Source: Comamonas terrigena NBRC 13299
GTDB lineage: Bacteria > Pseudomonadota > Gammaproteobacteria > Burkholderiales > Burkholderiaceae_C
Assembly: GCF_006740045.1 (NCBI RefSeq)
Contig: NZ_AP019749.1
Coordinates: 2,747,001 to 2,811,000, forward strand
DNA length: 64,000 nucleotides
Direction of reading: 5' to 3'
Position numbers and translations under genes: made by a program. Shown piece after piece: positions 51,530-60,912 of the stretch (its first letter is position 1; every line of letters starts with the position of its first letter). Under the pieces are notes generated by a model that saw only the letters and a list, made by a program, of their open reading frames with translations, searched no databases and was not told the DNA's origin.

Positions 51530-52063
51530 TCAAATGTCTATCGGAGGCAGCGGAGGATTCTTCAAAACCTGCTCGTACTGCAACAGGTCCTCTGGGGAAA
51601 AGCAGCAGAAGATCACCTCTGCGATCGTTGAATGCTCCGACAGGCTTTCCTGGACAGTGCTGACCGCGATGCGTGCAGCCAGATCGATTGCGTAGCCATA
51701 TATGCCTGTGCTGATGCTGGGAAAAGCGATAGAGACAACAGACCGCTCCTCCGCCAGCGCGATGCACCGGCGATAGCAATCCGCCAGCAATGCGGGTTCG
51801 CCACTTTTTCCGCCTTGCCACACAGGCCCTACGGTGTGGATGATGTAGTCGGCAGAAAGGCGATAGGCCTTGGTCACCTTGGCATGCCCCGTTTTGCAAC
51901 CGCCAAGCAGCCGGCATTCATGGACCAGCTCTGGGCCCGCAGCACGGTGGATCGCGCCATCCACCCCACCGCCGCCCAGCAGCGATGAATTTGCTGCGTT
52001 GACGATCGCGCCCACATGGAGCTTGGTGATGTCAGAGCAAATGGCGTGCAGTTGTGTGGGCAT
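51530..52063 (-). CDS. Macro-domain ADP-ribose hydrolase (YmdB type)
   Basis: 177 residues. [20 protein letters not shown] (about 19-38) and [17 protein letters not shown] (about 114-130) are the ADP-ribose-binding loops, with NAANS and [14 protein letters not shown] containing the catalytic Asn and Asp. [15 protein letters not shown] and [15 protein letters not shown] complete the O-acetyl-ADP-ribose deacetylase signature. It removes ADP-ribose from acetyl or protein adducts. It stands beside WapI-like and DUF2199 genes. Confidence 0.92.
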   Translation of the reverse strand: MPTQLHAICSDITKLHVGAIVNAANSSLLGGGGVDGAIHRAAGPELVHECRLLGGCKTGHAKVTKAYRLSADYIIHTVGPVWQGGKSGEPALLADCYRRCIALAEERSVVSIAFPSISTGIYGYAIDLAARIAVSTVQESLSEHSTIAEVIFCCFSPEDLLQYEQVLKNPPLPPIDI

Positions 52064-52103
52064 ATGCGTACGGCTTTAAAAGGTGACGGCAGCTTAGCTG
52101 CCT

Positions 52104-52604
52104 TTATCCATGCAATGCACGCTCCACGATTTCCTGGGCCCTTGCCATGGAGATGCCGTGGACCTGCTCCAGCGCCAGTTGGTGCCCTTCCGATTGGATT
52201 TCAATCGCAGGCCGCTCGCCCAGCGGCATGGTGTGCACGGCGGTTTTCAAGCTGAGGGTGGACTCGTCGTAGGGCAACGCACTTTGAAGCCAGCCAAAGT
52301 ACGGCGGCTCGGATTCACGTCCCTCTGTTTCCCACAGCTCACCCATTCTCTGGAAGTTGGCCGCGCTCAGCGACACCCACACCAGCCAGACAAAGGAATC
52401 CGCACCGCCGTCGACGGGAAGCACCACGCGACCGCGCACAAAGAAATGTTCATCGTCGATGACGCATTCATCAGAGGACAGAAAGGCGCGTGAAGCACGT
52501 TCAGCTTCAGGCAGCGCGTACCACAAGGCCGGCGCGTCTGCGCCCAGGCACATCGGCATTTCGGCGTGGTGTTGCCCACAGGTTCGACAATCAAATCCGC
52601 TCAT
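52104..52604 (-). CDS. DUF2199 protein
   Basis: 166 residues. Zinc-ribbon start CRTCGQHH (Cys6, Cys9), then APALWYALPEAERASRAFLS, SDECVIDDEHFFVRGRVVLP, FVWLVWVSLSAANFQRMGEL, YFGWLQSALPYDESTLSLKT and VHGISMARAQEIVERAL, the order of the DUF2199 family. Function unknown; often found as a stand-alone gene. Confidence 0.85.
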   Translation of the reverse strand: MSGFDCRTCGQHHAEMPMCLGADAPALWYALPEAERASRAFLSSDECVIDDEHFFVRGRVVLPVDGGADSFVWLVWVSLSAANFQRMGELWETEGRESEPPYFGWLQSALPYDESTLSLKTAVHTMPLGERPAIEIQSEGHQLALEQVHGISMARAQEIVERALHG

Positions 52605-52807
52605 GCATCAGGCCCCAGCGCTATATATCCCGCCGATCTTACGGGACCGGCAGGACGGTGCGGGACACGTTGCGCATGCTTCTGCATGAAACTACCCCGG
52701 GGCGCATGCCGTGCCTTGGCTACCGCCTCCGCACCAGGAAGGCCTGCATGGCAGGGACCGGGACCGCCCAGGCCGTCAGGAGCGCCGACGGAAAAGTAGA
52801 GGGACGT

Positions 52808-53143
52808 TCACAGCCCCTCCAATTGGCACAACTTGTCGGAGAGGCCGCCCACACTGTGAACCAGGTAGTGGGGCCTCATCTCGTCAATGATGACCGTTCC
52901 CACAAATCGCTCGAAGTCCGCATAGCTGCCGTAGCTGTTTTTTACGCTGACACTGCCACACATGGTCCATTCGCCGGGCTCCCGGCCGCGCTTGTACGTC
53001 ACCTCTTCGAATTTGGCACTCGACGGGTTCTTCACCAAGAACTCCATCGCCTCCCGCAGCAAGGGCTGATTCAACATGGGCGCCTGTTGCGCCAGAGACA
53101 GAGACGAGATCGTGAGCCACACAGCCCCCACCAGCATTCGCAT
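52808..53143 (-). CDS. Small exported protein
   Basis: 111 residues from ATG 53143. Signal peptide about 1-18 (MRMLVGAVWLTISSLSLA), then LREAMEFLVKNPSSAKFEEV, TMCGSVSVKNSYGSYADFER and FVGTVIIDEMRPHYLVHSVG. Contains two cysteines. Similar small periplasmic proteins exist in many proteobacteria; role unknown. Confidence 0.65.
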   Translation of the reverse strand: MRMLVGAVWLTISSLSLAQQAPMLNQPLLREAMEFLVKNPSSAKFEEVTYKRGREPGEWTMCGSVSVKNSYGSYADFERFVGTVIIDEMRPHYLVHSVGGLSDKLCQLEGL

Positions 53144-53391
53144 CGACAAGCCCCCTCAAAGTAATCCGGCGTATTAGACACGAACCACCTTTGCAGCCTG
53201 TTCTGGCGGGGGGCATCGAACTCGGCCGGTCCACACAGCGTGCGCAGAGGATGGCGGCCGCCCCCTCCCGCAGCGCTGTGTGGACACCTGACCGTCGTTC
53301 ACCGCGGATGCGCAGCGTGAGCGTGCCAAAGCCGCAAGCCAGCAGCCCCTCCCATGCCCCTCTGCGTAACTCCGCGGTGCCGGCCCCCAGC

Positions 53392-54852
53392 TCACACCGC
53401 GCCCAGCACCTTGTAGAGGGTGACCCGGTTGACCAGATCGCTGAGCTGCAGGCTGATCAGCGACTGGCGTGCGCTGTAGAGCGAACGCTGGGCATCCAGC
53501 GCCTGCAGGTAGCTGTTGACCCCGTTGCGCCAGCGCGCGTCGGACAGGTCGTAGTTGGTCTGCGCGGCCTGCACCAGGGCCTGCTGGGCATCCAGCTGCT
53601 CGGCCATGTGGCGGCGAGCGCTCAGCGCGTCGGCCACTTCGCCGAAGGCGCCCTGGATGCTTTTCTCGTACTGCGCCACATAGATGTTCTTCTGGATCTG
53701 CGCCACATCCAGCGAGGCCTTGAGCGATCCCGCATTGAAGATGGGCAAAGAGATGCTGGGCACGAACGACCAGGTGCGCGTGCCGGCATCGAACAGATTG
53801 CCCAGGGTGTCACTGCCATAGCCCGCCGATGCCGACAGCGACACCTTGGGGAAGAAGGCCGCGCGCGCCGCGCCGATGTCGGCGTTGGCGGCTTTCAGTG
53901 CATGTTCGGCCGCCATCACATCCGGGCGCTGCAGCAGCACCTCAGACGACAGCGCATCGGGCAGGCGCGCCAGCGCCACATCGCCGGTGCTGGTGGTGCG
54001 CGGCAGCAGCGCATCGGCCACGTGCGAGCCCACGGCCAGGTCCAGCGCATGGCGCGCCTGCTCCAGCGCCGTGGTGTAGCTGGCCACGTCGGCGCGGGCG
54101 CTTTCCACGCTGGTCTGCACCTGGCTCACATCCACGGCGGAGGCCACGCCGAACTGGTGCTTGGCCTGCGTCAGCTCCAGCGTCTTGCGCTGGCTGGCCA
54201 GGGTCTCGCGGGCCAGCTCCAGCCGCTGGCCGTAGGCGCCCACATTCAGCCAGTTGCTCGCCACCTGGGCGATCAGGCTGATGCGGGTGCTGCGCCCGGT
54301 CTGGGCCAGGGACAGGTAGTTCTCCAGCGCCTCGTCCTTCAGGTTGCGCACGCGGCCGAACAGGTCCAGCTCCCAGCTGGTAAAGCCCACGCTCAGACCG
54401 CCGCTGCGGCTGGTCTGGGCCTGCGCCTCACCGCCGGCCACCACCGCGCTGCGCGCATTGGTCTGGCTGGCGCTGGCCGCCACGCTGGGGAACAGGCTGG
54501 CCGACTGGATGCGGTACTGGGCCTGGGCCTTTTCCACATTCAGCAGGCTCACCCGCAGGTCCCGGCTGTTGGCCAGCGCGGCATCGATCACCTGCTGCAG
54601 CCGCTGGTCGGTAAAGACCTGCTGCCACTGCAGTGCGGCCAGTGCGGCGGCCTGCTCCTGTGCCTGGGCACCACCCGCAGCACCACGGTTAGTAACGCCG
54701 CCTCCGACCTCGCCGCCTACGCTGGGCTGCACCGGCAAGGCCGGGCGTTCATAGACCGGCGCCATGCTGGCGCAACCGGCCAGGGCCAGCAGCGCGGCGC
54801 AGGCCACGGCCTGCAGTGCACGCCGGGGCATGGGGTTTGCATTCACTTTCAT
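53392..54852 (-). CDS. RND efflux outer-membrane channel (OprM/NodT family)
   Basis: 486 residues. Lipoprotein signal LLALAGC (Cys about 27). Two OEP repeats: VTNRG... QQVFTDQRLQQVIDAALANS, RDLRVSLLNVEKAQAQYRIQ, SWELDLFGRVRNLKDEALEN, YTTALEQARHALDLAVGSHV, and in the second half LLQRPDVMAAEHALKAANAD, AARAAFFPKVSLSASAGYGS. TolC-type trimeric channel. Start overlaps the RND pump stop (ATGA), so it is the last gene of the efflux operon. Confidence 0.92.
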   Translation of the reverse strand: MKVNANPMPRRALQAVACAALLALAGCASMAPVYERPALPVQPSVGGEVGGGVTNRGAAGGAQAQEQAAALAALQWQQVFTDQRLQQVIDAALANSRDLRVSLLNVEKAQAQYRIQSASLFPSVAASASQTNARSAVVAGGEAQAQTSRSGGLSVGFTSWELDLFGRVRNLKDEALENYLSLAQTGRSTRISLIAQVASNWLNVGAYGQRLELARETLASQRKTLELTQAKHQFGVASAVDVSQVQTSVESARADVASYTTALEQARHALDLAVGSHVADALLPRTTSTGDVALARLPDALSSEVLLQRPDVMAAEHALKAANADIGAARAAFFPKVSLSASAGYGSDTLGNLFDAGTRTWSFVPSISLPIFNAGSLKASLDVAQIQKNIYVAQYEKSIQGAFGEVADALSARRHMAEQLDAQQALVQAAQTNYDLSDARWRNGVNSYLQALDAQRSLYSARQSLISLQLSDLVNRVTLYKVLGAV

Positions 54853-57800
54853 GGGTTCACTCCCGTCTGCGTGCCGTCAGCTTGCTGCCCGGCCGCCTTG
54901 CGCTGGCCCGGCATCAGGCTGCGCACAATCACATAGAACAGCGGCACAAAGAAGATGCCGAACAGGGTCGAGGCCAAGGTGCCGCCCAGCACGCCCGTGC
55001 CCAGCGAATGGCGCCCGCCCGAGCCCGCACCCGAGCTGACCACCAGGGGCAGCACCCCCAGCATGAAGGCCAGCGAGGTCATCACAATCGGGCGCAGTCG
55101 CTGCTGCGCCGCCTGCAGCGTGGCCTGCACCAGGGGCATGCCATGCTTGTCCTGCAGCTCCTTGGCAAACTCCACAATCAGGATGCCGTTCTTGGCCGCC
55201 AGGCCGATGGTGGCCAGCAGCCCCACCTGGAAGTACACGTCGTTGGACAGCCCGCGCACCGCCGTGAACAGCAAGGCCCCGACCACGCCGATGGGCACCG
55301 CCAGCATCACCGAGAACGGGATGGACCAGCTCTCATACAAGGCAGCCAGGCACAGGAAGACGAACAGCAGCGAGATGGCATACAGCAGCGGCGCCTGCGA
55401 ACCCGATTGCTGTTCCTGGTAGGACAGGCCGGACCACGCCAGGCCAAAGCCGCCCGGCACTTCCTGCACCAGGCGCGCCATCTCCAGCATGGCCTCGCCC
55501 GAACTCACGCCCGGGGCGGCCTGGCCGCTGATTTCCATGGCCGATGTGCCGTTGAAGCGCGCCAGCGCGGCCGGGGCACTGCTCCAGCTGGTGGTGGAGA
55601 AGGCCGAGAACGGCACCATGTCCCCGTTGTTGTTGCGAACCGACCAGCGCCCCAGGTCGCCGGGCAGCATGCGGGCGTCCGCCTCGCCCTGCACATAGAC
55701 CTTCTTGATGCGGCCCCGGTTCACAAAGTCGTTCACATAGGTGCTGCCCAGCGCCGTGGCCAAGGTGCTGTTGATATTGCTTTGCGACAGGCTCAGCGCA
55801 CCGGCCTTGGCGTCGTCAATCTGCACATCGAAGGTGGGCGCGTCTTCCAGGCTGCCGTAGCGCACCGATTGCACCTTGTCGCTCTTGGTGGCCAGCGCCA
55901 GCAGCTGCTGGCGTGCGGCCACCAGGGCCTCGTGGCCGGGACCGCCCTGGTCCAGCAGCTGCAGGGTGAAGCCCGCGCTCTGCCCCAGCCCCGGAATGCC
56001 CGAAGGCGCCATGGCAAAGATCTGCGCGTCGCTGTACTTCTGCATCATGGCCATGGTGATGCGGTTGCCGATGGATGTGGCATCGGCCTGGCGCTGGCTC
56101 CAGTCCTTCAGGCGCACAAAGGCCATGCCCGCGTTCTGCCCGGCGCCGCTGAAGCTGAAGCCGGACACCGCCATGGTGGAATCCACCTCGGGCTGCTGGC
56201 GCACATAGGCGGACACCTCGTCCATCACCTTCAGCGTCTGCTGCTGGGTGGATCCGGAAGGCAGCTTCACCTGCACAAACAGCGCGCCCTGGTCTTCTTC
56301 CGGCAGAAAGGATGTGGGCAGGCGCATGAACAGTACCGCCATCACGCCCAGCACCACGGCAAACACCGCCACCCCGGCCCAGCGGCGCCGGGTCAGCACG
56401 GCCACGCCGCGCGCATAGCTGTGCGACAGGCCGTCAAAGCGGGTGTTGAACCAGGCAAAGAAACGCCCCAGCGGGCCGCGCTGCGTGACATGGCCGCCTT
56501 TTTCAATCGGCTTGAGCATGCTGGCGCACAGCGCCGGGGTCAGCGTCATCGCCACCAGCACCGACAGCAGCATGGCCGAGGCGATGGTGATGGAGAACTG
56601 GCGGTAGATGGCCCCGGTGGAGCCGCCAAAGAACGCCATGGGCAGGAACACCGCCGTCAGCACCAGCGCAATGCCCACCAGCGCGCCCGTGATCTGCCCC
56701 ATGGACTTGCGCGTGGCCTCATAGGGGGACAGGCCCTCCTCGCTCATCACCCGCTCCACGTTCTCCACCACCACAATCGCATCGTCCACCAGCAGGCCGA
56801 TGGCCAGCACCATGGCGAACATGGACAGGGTGTTGATCGAATACCCCAGGCTGGCCAGCACGCCGAAGGTGCCCATCAGCACCACCGGCACGGCGATGGA
56901 GGGGATCAGCGTCACGCGCCAGTTCTGCAGGAACAGGTACATGATGGCCACCACCAGCACAATGGCTTCCACCAGCGTCTGCACCACTTCCTGGATGGAG
57001 ATCTTCACAAACGGCGTGGTGCTGTGCGCCACCTCGTAGTGCAGGCCGCTGGGGAAGTACGGCTGCAGTTCCTTGAGCTTGGCGTCCACCAGTTCCGACA
57101 CCTTCATGGCGTTGGCGCCCGATGCCAGCTCCACCCCCAGGGCGGCGGCGGGCTTGCCGTTGAACTTGCCCACCGTGGCATAGGACTGGCTGCCCAGCTC
57201 CACCCGCGCCACGTCCGACAGGCGCACCACGGCGCCCCGGCTGTCGGACTTGACCACAATGTTCTTGAACTCCTCGGGCGTCTGCAGGCGGTTGCGCGAC
57301 TTGACCGTGGCGTTCAGCGCCTGGCCGTCCACCGCAGGCACTTCGCCCAGCGAACCGGAAGACACATCGGCGTTCTGCGCCTGCAGCGCGGCGGTCACAT
57401 CCGACGGCATCAGCGCATAGGTGCGCATCTTCTCGGGGTCCAGCCAGATGCGCATCGCATACTCGGCCCCCATGATCTGCACATTGCCCACGCCGTTGAG
57501 GCGGCTGATGGGGTCCTTGATGGAGGACGACATGTAGTCGGCAATGTCGGTGCCATCCATGCTGCCGTCTTCGGAGTAGAAGGCCAGCACCATGGAGATG
57601 CTGCCCGAGGACTTGGTCACGGTCACCCCGGTGGACTGCACCGTGTCCGGCAGCTTGGACTGGGCCTGCTGCAGCTTGTTCTGTACCTGCACCTGGGCAA
57701 TGTCCGGGTCGGTGCCGGAGGCAAAGGTCAGCGTGACCTGGGCCGAGCCCGAGGACGTGCTGCTGGAGTTCATGTACAGCAGGTTGTCCAGCCCGGTCAT

Positions 57801-58004
57801 GTTCTGCTCGATCACCTGCGTGACCGAGTTTTCCGTGGTCTGCGCCGACGCACCGGTGTAGGTGGCGCGGATGGTGACCGAAGGCGGGGCGATGTCGGGG
57901 TATTGCTCCACCGGCAAGGTGGTAATGGACAGCAGACCCGACAGCGTGATGACAATGGCAATCACCCAGGCAAAAATCGGCCTGTCGATGAAGAAGCGTG
58001 ACAT
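54849..58004 (-). CDS. RND efflux pump, HAE1 family (AcrB/MexB type)
   Basis: 1051 residues. MSRFFIDRPIFAWVIAIVIT, LPVEQYPDIAPPSVTIRATY, ASAQTTENSVTQVIEQNM, the proton-relay aspartates in AIGLLVDDAIVVVENVERVM (about 404-409), GALVGIALVLTAVFLPMAFF, and the second-half GVVGALLFTAVRGLSNDVYF are all typical. Twelve membrane helices and two large porter loops. Trimeric proton/drug antiporter with the adaptor and channel encoded on either side. Confidence 0.95.
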   Translation of the reverse strand: MSRFFIDRPIFAWVIAIVITLSGLLSITTLPVEQYPDIAPPSVTIRATYTGASAQTTENSVTQVIEQNMTGLDNLLYMNSSSTSSGSAQVTLTFASGTDPDIAQVQVQNKLQQAQSKLPDTVQSTGVTVTKSSGSISMVLAFYSEDGSMDGTDIADYMSSSIKDPISRLNGVGNVQIMGAEYAMRIWLDPEKMRTYALMPSDVTAALQAQNADVSSGSLGEVPAVDGQALNATVKSRNRLQTPEEFKNIVVKSDSRGAVVRLSDVARVELGSQSYATVGKFNGKPAAALGVELASGANAMKVSELVDAKLKELQPYFPSGLHYEVAHSTTPFVKISIQEVVQTLVEAIVLVVAIMYLFLQNWRVTLIPSIAVPVVLMGTFGVLASLGYSINTLSMFAMVLAIGLLVDDAIVVVENVERVMSEEGLSPYEATRKSMGQITGALVGIALVLTAVFLPMAFFGGSTGAIYRQFSITIASAMLLSVLVAMTLTPALCASMLKPIEKGGHVTQRGPLGRFFAWFNTRFDGLSHSYARGVAVLTRRRWAGVAVFAVVLGVMAVLFMRLPTSFLPEEDQGALFVQVKLPSGSTQQQTLKVMDEVSAYVRQQPEVDSTMAVSGFSFSGAGQNAGMAFVRLKDWSQRQADATSIGNRITMAMMQKYSDAQIFAMAPSGIPGLGQSAGFTLQLLDQGGPGHEALVAARQQLLALATKSDKVQSVRYGSLEDAPTFDVQIDDAKAGALSLSQSNINSTLATALGSTYVNDFVNRGRIKKVYVQGEADARMLPGDLGRWSVRNNNGDMVPFSAFSTTSWSSAPAALARFNGTSAMEISGQAAPGVSSGEAMLEMARLVQEVPGGFGLAWSGLSYQEQQSGSQAPLLYAISLLFVFLCLAALYESWSIPFSVMLAVPIGVVGALLFTAVRGLSNDVYFQVGLLATIGLAAKNGILIVEFAKELQDKHGMPLVQATLQAAQQRLRPIVMTSLAFMLGVLPLVVSSGAGSGGRHSLGTGVLGGTLASTLFGIFFVPLFYVIVRSLMPGQRKAAGQQADGTQTGVNP

Positions 58005-58016
58005 GGAAGCTCCTTC

Positions 58017-59282
58017 TTATTGCGGCGTGCCGGTGGATGCGGCGGGTGCTGCAGCTGCCGTGGGCGCGGCGGCCTGCGCTGCCTGCGGTGCCTTGGCATC
58101 CGTGGATACCTGTGGCTCCTGCTCCGCCGGCGCGGTCTTCACCTGCTGCCCGCCGCGCACCTTGGTGGCGCCGCGGGTGATCAGTTGCTCACCTGCCTTC
58201 AGCCCGGTGGTAACCACCCACTGGTCCTTGATCGCATCGCCGGTTTCAATCCGGCGCTCTTCCACCTTGCCGTCCTGGCCTACCAGCTTGACCACCGGCT
58301 CGCCCTTGGTATTGCGGGTCACCGCGCTTTGCGACACCAGAATGGCCTGCTCGTTCACCGCGGCGGGCACCACGGCCTTCACATAGGTGCCGGGCAGCAG
58401 CAGGCCGTCGGGGTTGGGCACCACGGCGCGCAGCGACACATTGCCGGTGCCGGTGTCGACCGAAGTGCCCACAAACTCCAGCGTACCGCTGTCGGCCAGT
58501 TCGCTGCCGTCTTCCAGAATGATGCGCACCGCCACCTTGCCGTTGACGGCTTTGAGCGCCCCGCTGGCAATCTGCTTGCGCAGCGCCAGCAGCTGGGCGC
58601 TGGTCTGGGTCACATCCACATAGATCGGGTTCAGTTGCTGGATGGTGGTCAGCGCGGCCGTCTGGCCGGCCGTCACCAGGGCGCCGGGGGTGTAGGTGGA
58701 GGTGCCGATGCGCCCGCTGATGGGCGCGGTGACCTTGGTGTAGTCCAGATTGATCTGCGCCGTCTTCACCGCCGCGCGCGCCGCCACCACGGCGGCCTCG
58801 TTCTGGCGCAGCGTGGCCAGGGCATCGTCACCATCCTGCTTGCTGATGGCGTCTATGCCCACCAGGTTCTGGTAGCGCTCGGCCTTGGGCTTGGCCGCCA
58901 GCACGGCGGCCTCGGCCTGGGCCAACTGGGCCTTGGCATTTTCCAGGCTGGCTTCATAGGTGCGCGGGTCGATCTGGTAGAGCACCTGCCCGGCCTTGAC
59001 CTGCTGGCCCTCGTCGAACAGGCGCTTGAGGATGATGCCCCCCACCTGCGGGCGCACCTCGGAGACCATGTGCGCGGCGGAACGCCCTGCCAGCGACTGC
59101 TCCATCACCAGCGACTGCGCCTGGATGAGCTGCACCCCGACCACGGCCTCGCCCAGGGGCGGCAGACCCTGCTGCTGGGGCTGGCAGCCGGACAGCCAGC
59201 CCGCGCTGGCCAGCGCAATGGAAACAACAGACAGGCGGCACCAGGACCGCTGGGGCGAAAAAGTGGATGCAGACAAAGCCAT
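58017..59282 (-). CDS. RND efflux periplasmic adaptor (AcrA/MexA type)
   Basis: 421 residues from ATG 59282. Lipobox WLSGC (Cys about 33), lipoyl/barrel-sandwich halves (AAHMVSEVRPQVGGIILKRL, FDEGQQVKAGQVLYQIDPRT, and LDYTKVTAPISGRIGTSTYT), helical hairpin (AKAQLAQAEAAVLAAKPKAE), beta-barrel (LRAVVPNPDGLLLPGTYVKA) and a low-complexity alanine/proline tail of about 45 residues. First gene of the three-gene operon; 12 bases before the pump. Confidence 0.93.
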   Translation of the reverse strand: MALSASTFSPQRSWCRLSVVSIALASAGWLSGCQPQQQGLPPLGEAVVGVQLIQAQSLVMEQSLAGRSAAHMVSEVRPQVGGIILKRLFDEGQQVKAGQVLYQIDPRTYEASLENAKAQLAQAEAAVLAAKPKAERYQNLVGIDAISKQDGDDALATLRQNEAAVVAARAAVKTAQINLDYTKVTAPISGRIGTSTYTPGALVTAGQTAALTTIQQLNPIYVDVTQTSAQLLALRKQIASGALKAVNGKVAVRIILEDGSELADSGTLEFVGTSVDTGTGNVSLRAVVPNPDGLLLPGTYVKAVVPAAVNEQAILVSQSAVTRNTKGEPVVKLVGQDGKVEERRIETGDAIKDQWVVTTGLKAGEQLITRGATKVRGGQQVKTAPAEQEPQVSTDAKAPQAAQAAAPTAAAAPAASTGTPQ

Positions 59283-59475
59283 GGGAGATAAGACATCAAT
59301 GCAGATGCCCCATGCTGGCCCGCAAATGTGCAGGAAATATGGAAGACCTGGCGCCGCTGCCCGCACCGGTCACGCCGGTTGACGCTGCCCCGGCGATGGC
59401 GCCCAATGGCGATCCCGGCTCCTACACCCACCGCCATCGCCCTGCCCCACCACCTTCCGCGTCCTTATTTGTCCC
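59283..59475. promoter_or_regulatory. Divergent promoter region of efflux operon and sensor kinase
   Basis: 193 bases between the starts of the adaptor and the kinase. It must hold both promoters and, by inference, the response-regulator binding site; no repeat of a BaeR-like box could be picked out by eye. Confidence 0.5.
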
Positions 59476-60912
59476 ATGCGCATCAAGCTCAGGCTGTCCT
59501 TCAAGCTGTTTCTGGCCATTCTGGCGGCCTGCGTGCTGGTGCTGGTGGTCAACGCCGCCTTTGTGCGCATCTCCTTTGTGCGCGACTTCATGGGCTACCT
59601 CAACGAGCAAGGCGTGGCCCGCATGCAAGAGGTAATCCCCCGCATCAATGCCGCCTACGCCAGCAACGGCAACAGCTGGGAATTCGCCCGCCAGAACCCG
59701 GAGTCCTGGTTCTCGCTGATGCGCCCGCCCGCCATGGGCCAGGAATTCACCGCCATCGTGCCCCCGGTGTCCGACCAGACCGGCGCCATCCTGCGCTTTG
59801 CCCTGCTGGACGGGGATGGCCACATCGTCATCGGCAATGCCAACGCCGCGGCGGCCGACGCCATACGCCTGCCGCTGCAGACCGCCCAGGGCGAGCGGGT
59901 CGGCTGGCTGGCCATGGTGCCGTTCGAGAACGCCATTGCGGCCGGCGATGTGCGCTTTTACGAAGCGCAGCTGCGCGCCCGCTGGCTCAATGGCGCGGCC
60001 TCGGTCGTGGTGGCGGCGCTGCTGGCCTGGCTGCTGACCGGCACGCTGCTGCGGCGGCTGAAGGTGATTGCCCAGTTTGTGCACCGCCTGGCCCTGGGTG
60101 ACTATTCCCAGCGCCTGCCCATGCGCGACCGGGACGAGCTGGACCAGCTGGCCAGCGACATCTCGCAGCTGGCCGGCAAGCTGGAGAACATCGAACACAA
60201 CCGCCGCGCCTTCATGGCCGATATCTCGCACGAGCTGCGCACGCCCCTGGCCGTGCTCAAGGCCGAGCTGGAAGCCATACAGGACGGCATACGCCCGCTA
60301 CGCCTGGACACACTGGCGCCGCTGCAAAGCGAAGTGACCCAGCTGAACAAGCTGGTGGACGACCTGCATGAGCTGGCCGTCACCCAGACCGGCGAATTCC
60401 GCTACACCTTTGAAGCGCTGGACCTGCACCGCATCGCCCAGCACTGCGCCATGACCATGCAGGCCCGCGCAAGAGACAGCGGCCTGACCCTGAGCTTCTC
60501 CAGCAACGGCCAGCCCCTGTTCATCCAGGGGGACGAATCGCGCCTGCAGCAGCTGCTGTCCAACCTGCTGGAAAATTCCATACGCTACACCCACCCGGGC
60601 GGGAAGATCCGGCTGGCGCTGGCCAGCACGGGCGGCCATACCTGCACCGCAGGTATGGCCGGTATGGCCGGTATGGCCGAGCTCAGCATCGAAGACTCCG
60701 CCCCCGGCGTGGACGAAGCCGCGCGCCCGCACCTGTTCGAGCGTTTCTACCGCGTGGATGCCTCGCGCAACCGCAGCAGCGGCGGCAGCGGGCTGGGCCT
60801 GTCCATCTGCCGCAACATCGTCGAATCCCATGGCGGAGAGATTGCGGCCCACCCTTCCCCGCTGGGCGGTCTGCGCATCGTGGTCCGCCTGCCTGCCCTG
60901 GTGTCGCCATGA
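59476..60912 (+). CDS. Sensor histidine kinase (BaeS-like)
   Basis: 478 residues. Membrane helices at about 10-30 (LFLAILAACVLVLVVNAAFV) and 172-195 (AASVVVAALLAWLLTGTLL); HAMP 195-245; H-box FMADISHELRTPLAVLKAEL (His about 250); N-box LLSNLLENSIRYTHPGGKI; G-boxes EDSAPGVDEAA and GGSGLGLSICRNIVESHGG. Between N-box and first G-box is an insert TCTAGMAGMAGMAEL coded by three 9-base repeats. Divergent from the efflux operon and coupled (ATGA) to the regulator; probably senses envelope damage or drugs. Confidence 0.9.
   Translation: MRIKLRLSFKLFLAILAACVLVLVVNAAFVRISFVRDFMGYLNEQGVARMQEVIPRINAAYASNGNSWEFARQNPESWFSLMRPPAMGQEFTAIVPPVSDQTGAILRFALLDGDGHIVIGNANAAAADAIRLPLQTAQGERVGWLAMVPFENAIAAGDVRFYEAQLRARWLNGAASVVVAALLAWLLTGTLLRRLKVIAQFVHRLALGDYSQRLPMRDRDELDQLASDISQLAGKLENIEHNRRAFMADISHELRTPLAVLKAELEAIQDGIRPLRLDTLAPLQSEVTQLNKLVDDLHELAVTQTGEFRYTFEALDLHRIAQHCAMTMQARARDSGLTLSFSSNGQPLFIQGDESRLQQLLSNLLENSIRYTHPGGKIRLALASTGGHTCTAGMAGMAGMAELSIEDSAPGVDEAARPHLFERFYRVDASRNRSSGGSGLGLSICRNIVESHGGEIAAHPSPLGGLRIVVRLPALVSP

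Noticed and set aside
54816..58001. Plus-strand open frame of 1061 codons
   Set aside because: It is the exact antisense of the RND pump gene, with a repetitive His/Gly/Gln-rich translation.
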